From Oceaniglobus roseus (GTDB lineage Bacteria; Pseudomonadota; Alphaproteobacteria; Rhodobacterales; Rhodobacteraceae): a stretch of 60,527 nt of DNA. Location of the stretch: the NCBI RefSeq assembly GCF_002869745.1, contig NZ_PNOS01000033.1, positions 1-60,527 on the forward strand, given 5' to 3'. A program made the translations under genes and the position numbers. This document shows, piece by piece, positions 59,293 to 60,527 of the stretch; position 1 is the first letter of the stretch, and each line of letters begins with the position of its first letter. The notes below the pieces were generated by a model. It saw nothing but the letters and a program-made list of their open reading frames with translations. It made no database searches and was not told the origin of the DNA.

Positions 59293-60527
59293 GTGCGATT
59301 CACCCGCCTGAAACTGAACGGCTTCAAGTCCTTCGTCGATCCCACGGACCTCGTGATCGCCGAGGGGCTGACGGGCGTGGTCGGGCCGAACGGCTGCGGC
59401 AAGTCGAACCTGCTGGAGGCGCTGCGCTGGGTGATGGGCGAAAACCGCGCCTCGGCCATGCGCGGCGGCGGGATGGAGGACGTGATCTTCGCCGGTGCCT
59501 CCTCCCGGCCCGCGCGCAACTTCGCCGAGGTGGCGCTGCACATCGACAACTCCGACCGCCGCGCGCCCGCGGGGTTCAACGATTCGGACGTTCTGGAGGT
59601 CACCCGCCGCATCACCCGCGACGCAGGCTCGGCCTACAAGGCCAACAGCAAGGACGTGCGCGCCCGCGACGTTCAGATGCTGTTCGCCGATGCCTCGACC
59701 GGCGCCCATTCCCCGGCGCTGGTGCGGCAGGGCCAGATTTCCGAGCTGATCAACGCGCGGCCCAAGGCGCGGCGGCGGATCCTGGAAGAGGCGGCGGGCA
59801 TCTCCGGCCTCTACCAGCGCCGCCACGAGGCCGAGCTGAAGCTGAAGGCGGCCGAGGCGAACCTCCTGCGCGTCGACGACGTGGTGGAGGCCCTGGCAAG
59901 CCAGCTCGCCACCCTCGCCCGGCAGGTCCGCCAGGCCGCCCGCTACCGCGAGATCGGCGTGGCCCTGCGCCATGCCGAGGGGCTGCTGCTCTATCGCCGC
60001 TGGCGCGAGGCGGACGCGGCCCGCGCCGCGGCCGAGACCGCGCTGAAGGCCTGCGTCGCCGCCACCGCAGAAACCGCCCGCCGCGCCTCCGCCGCCGAAA
60101 CGGCGCGCGAGCAGGCCGAGGCGGCGTTGCCGCCCCTGCGCGAGGAGGACAGCATCGCCGCGGCCGTCCTGCAACGGCTGGAGGTCGAACTGGCCGCCCA
60201 TGCCGACCGCGACAGCCGCGCCCGTGCCCTGATCGGCACGCTGGAAGGGCGGATCGGCCAGCTGGAGAAGGACAGCGCCCGCGAGGACGCGCTGAACAGC
60301 GACGCGGGCGAGACGATCGCGCGGCTCGACGCCGAGGCCGCCGAGCTCGCCGCCGCCGGCGAGGGGCACGAGGCGCGGCTGGCCGATGCCGCCGAGGCGG
60401 CGCAGGAGGCGGGCGAAGTGCTGAGCGCCCGCGAGGCCGACCTGTCGCTCCGGACCGAGGACATGGCCCGCCTCTCGGCCCGCCACCAGTCCGCGCACCG
60501 CCTGAAGGAGGACAGCACCCGCGCCCG
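59293..60527 (+). CDS. smc: Chromosome segregation protein SMC, N-terminal part (3' end outside window)
   Basis: 411 residues visible from a GTG start (VRFTRLKLNGFKSFVDPTDL). Walker A is GPNGCGKSNLLEALRWVMGE, then the typical VIFAGASSRPARNFAEVALHIDN and the Q-loop region LVRQGQISELINARPKARRRILEEAAGISGLYQRRHEAE. A long coiled-coil arm begins at about residue 165 and continues out of the window, very Ala/Glu-rich. SMC with ScpAB compacts and segregates the chromosome. The plus strand is coding here; the long open frame opposite is a composition artefact. Confidence 0.97.
   Translation, partial: MRFTRLKLNGFKSFVDPTDLVIAEGLTGVVGPNGCGKSNLLEALRWVMGENRASAMRGGGMEDVIFAGASSRPARNFAEVALHIDNSDRRAPAGFNDSDVLEVTRRITRDAGSAYKANSKDVRARDVQMLFADASTGAHSPALVRQGQISELINARPKARRRILEEAAGISGLYQRRHEAELKLKAAEANLLRVDDVVEALASQLATLARQVRQAARYREIGVALRHAEGLLLYRRWREADAARAAAETALKACVAATAETARRASAAETAREQAEAALPPLREEDSIAAAVLQRLEVELAAHADRDSRARALIGTLEGRIGQLEKDSAREDALNSDAGETIARLDAEAAELAAAGEGHEARLADAAEAAQEAGEVLSAREADLSLRTEDMARLSARHQSAHRLKEDSTRA

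Noticed and set aside
59107-60498. A long minus-strand frame at the right end
   Set aside because: It is antisense to smc, whose Walker A and Q-loop motifs are intact on the plus strand.
1-60527. tRNA, rRNA, tmRNA and CRISPR arrays
   Set aside because: The gaps between genes were read for acceptor-stem and T-loop patterns and for regularly spaced repeats; none was found. A covariance-model search would be more sensitive.

Overview
The window reads as a piece of chromosome from a GC-rich alphaproteobacterium of the Rhodobacteraceae/Paracoccaceae type. The main evidence is the split F0 operon atpIBEXF with separate b and b' subunits, the ffh - GNAT - GNAT - chorismate mutase - rpsP - rimM - trmD - rplS - rpmE block, a membrane-anchored cytochrome c552 beside a stand-alone prephenate dehydratase, and uvrC close to pgsA-moaD-moaE. 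No database search was possible, so the genus is left open. I found no rRNA, tRNA, CRISPR array, transposase or integrase.

Layout. 1-2.3 kb: the end of an OmpA-type envelope protein, then a FadR-type regulator joined to an NAD(P)H:quinone-type flavoprotein. 2.3-5.0 kb (minus): atpIBEXF, the F0 part of ATP synthase. 5.1-8.4 kb: an ArsR-type regulator, two tandem 22-residue hydrophobic microproteins, a secreted protein with a threonine-rich tail, and a divergent LysR/azoreductase pair separated by a run of 21 C. 8.4-15.3 kb: the SRP/ribosome block (ffh, rpsP, rimM, trmD, rplS, rpmE) with two acetyltransferases, chorismate mutase, a DUF1328 protein and a sulfotransferase-like protein inserted.

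15.4-30.4 kb holds mixed metabolic genes. They include zapE, an MFS transporter, a flavoprotein, an HNH protein and a DMT exporter. The two halves of the tRNA-modifying enzyme MnmC sit here as divergent separate genes. Then come a dehydratase, an FMN reductase, a ThDP enzyme, a PQQ-type sugar dehydrogenase coupled to a diheme cytochrome c, an MBL hydrolase, prephenate dehydratase and cytochrome c552. 30.5-37.1 kb: a yejABEF-like peptide ABC importer operon with two extra small membrane proteins between permease and ATPase. 37.6-40.8 kb: a Ktr/Trk potassium system and a secreted Asn/Gly/Lys-repeat protein. 40.9-51.5 kb: a SPOR-tailed D,D-carboxypeptidase, a HAD hydrolase, clpS, an rsmC-like methyltransferase, a degenerate SDR, hemF, sppA, a zinc-ribbon microprotein, a Ca/Na antiporter, a pteridine-reductase-like SDR and uvrC.

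51.5-53.1 kb is compositionally foreign. Two 60-base lines I counted are about 37% GC, while the flanks are far richer. It carries a small membrane protein and a secreted protein whose signal peptide is out of frame by one base at a homopolymer. 53.1-60.5 kb: NUDIX hydrolase, pgsA, moaD, moaE, 8-oxoguanine deaminase-like amidohydrolase, hisN-like phosphatase, an XRE regulator, a quinone oxidoreductase and the 5' part of smc.

Most of the window is ordinary core genome. The parts most likely to be undescribed are the tandem microprotein pair at 5.5-5.75 kb, the AT-rich two-gene island at 51.5-53.1 kb, the two membrane proteins inside the peptide importer operon, and the 21-C tract in the lysR/azoR divergent promoter region.
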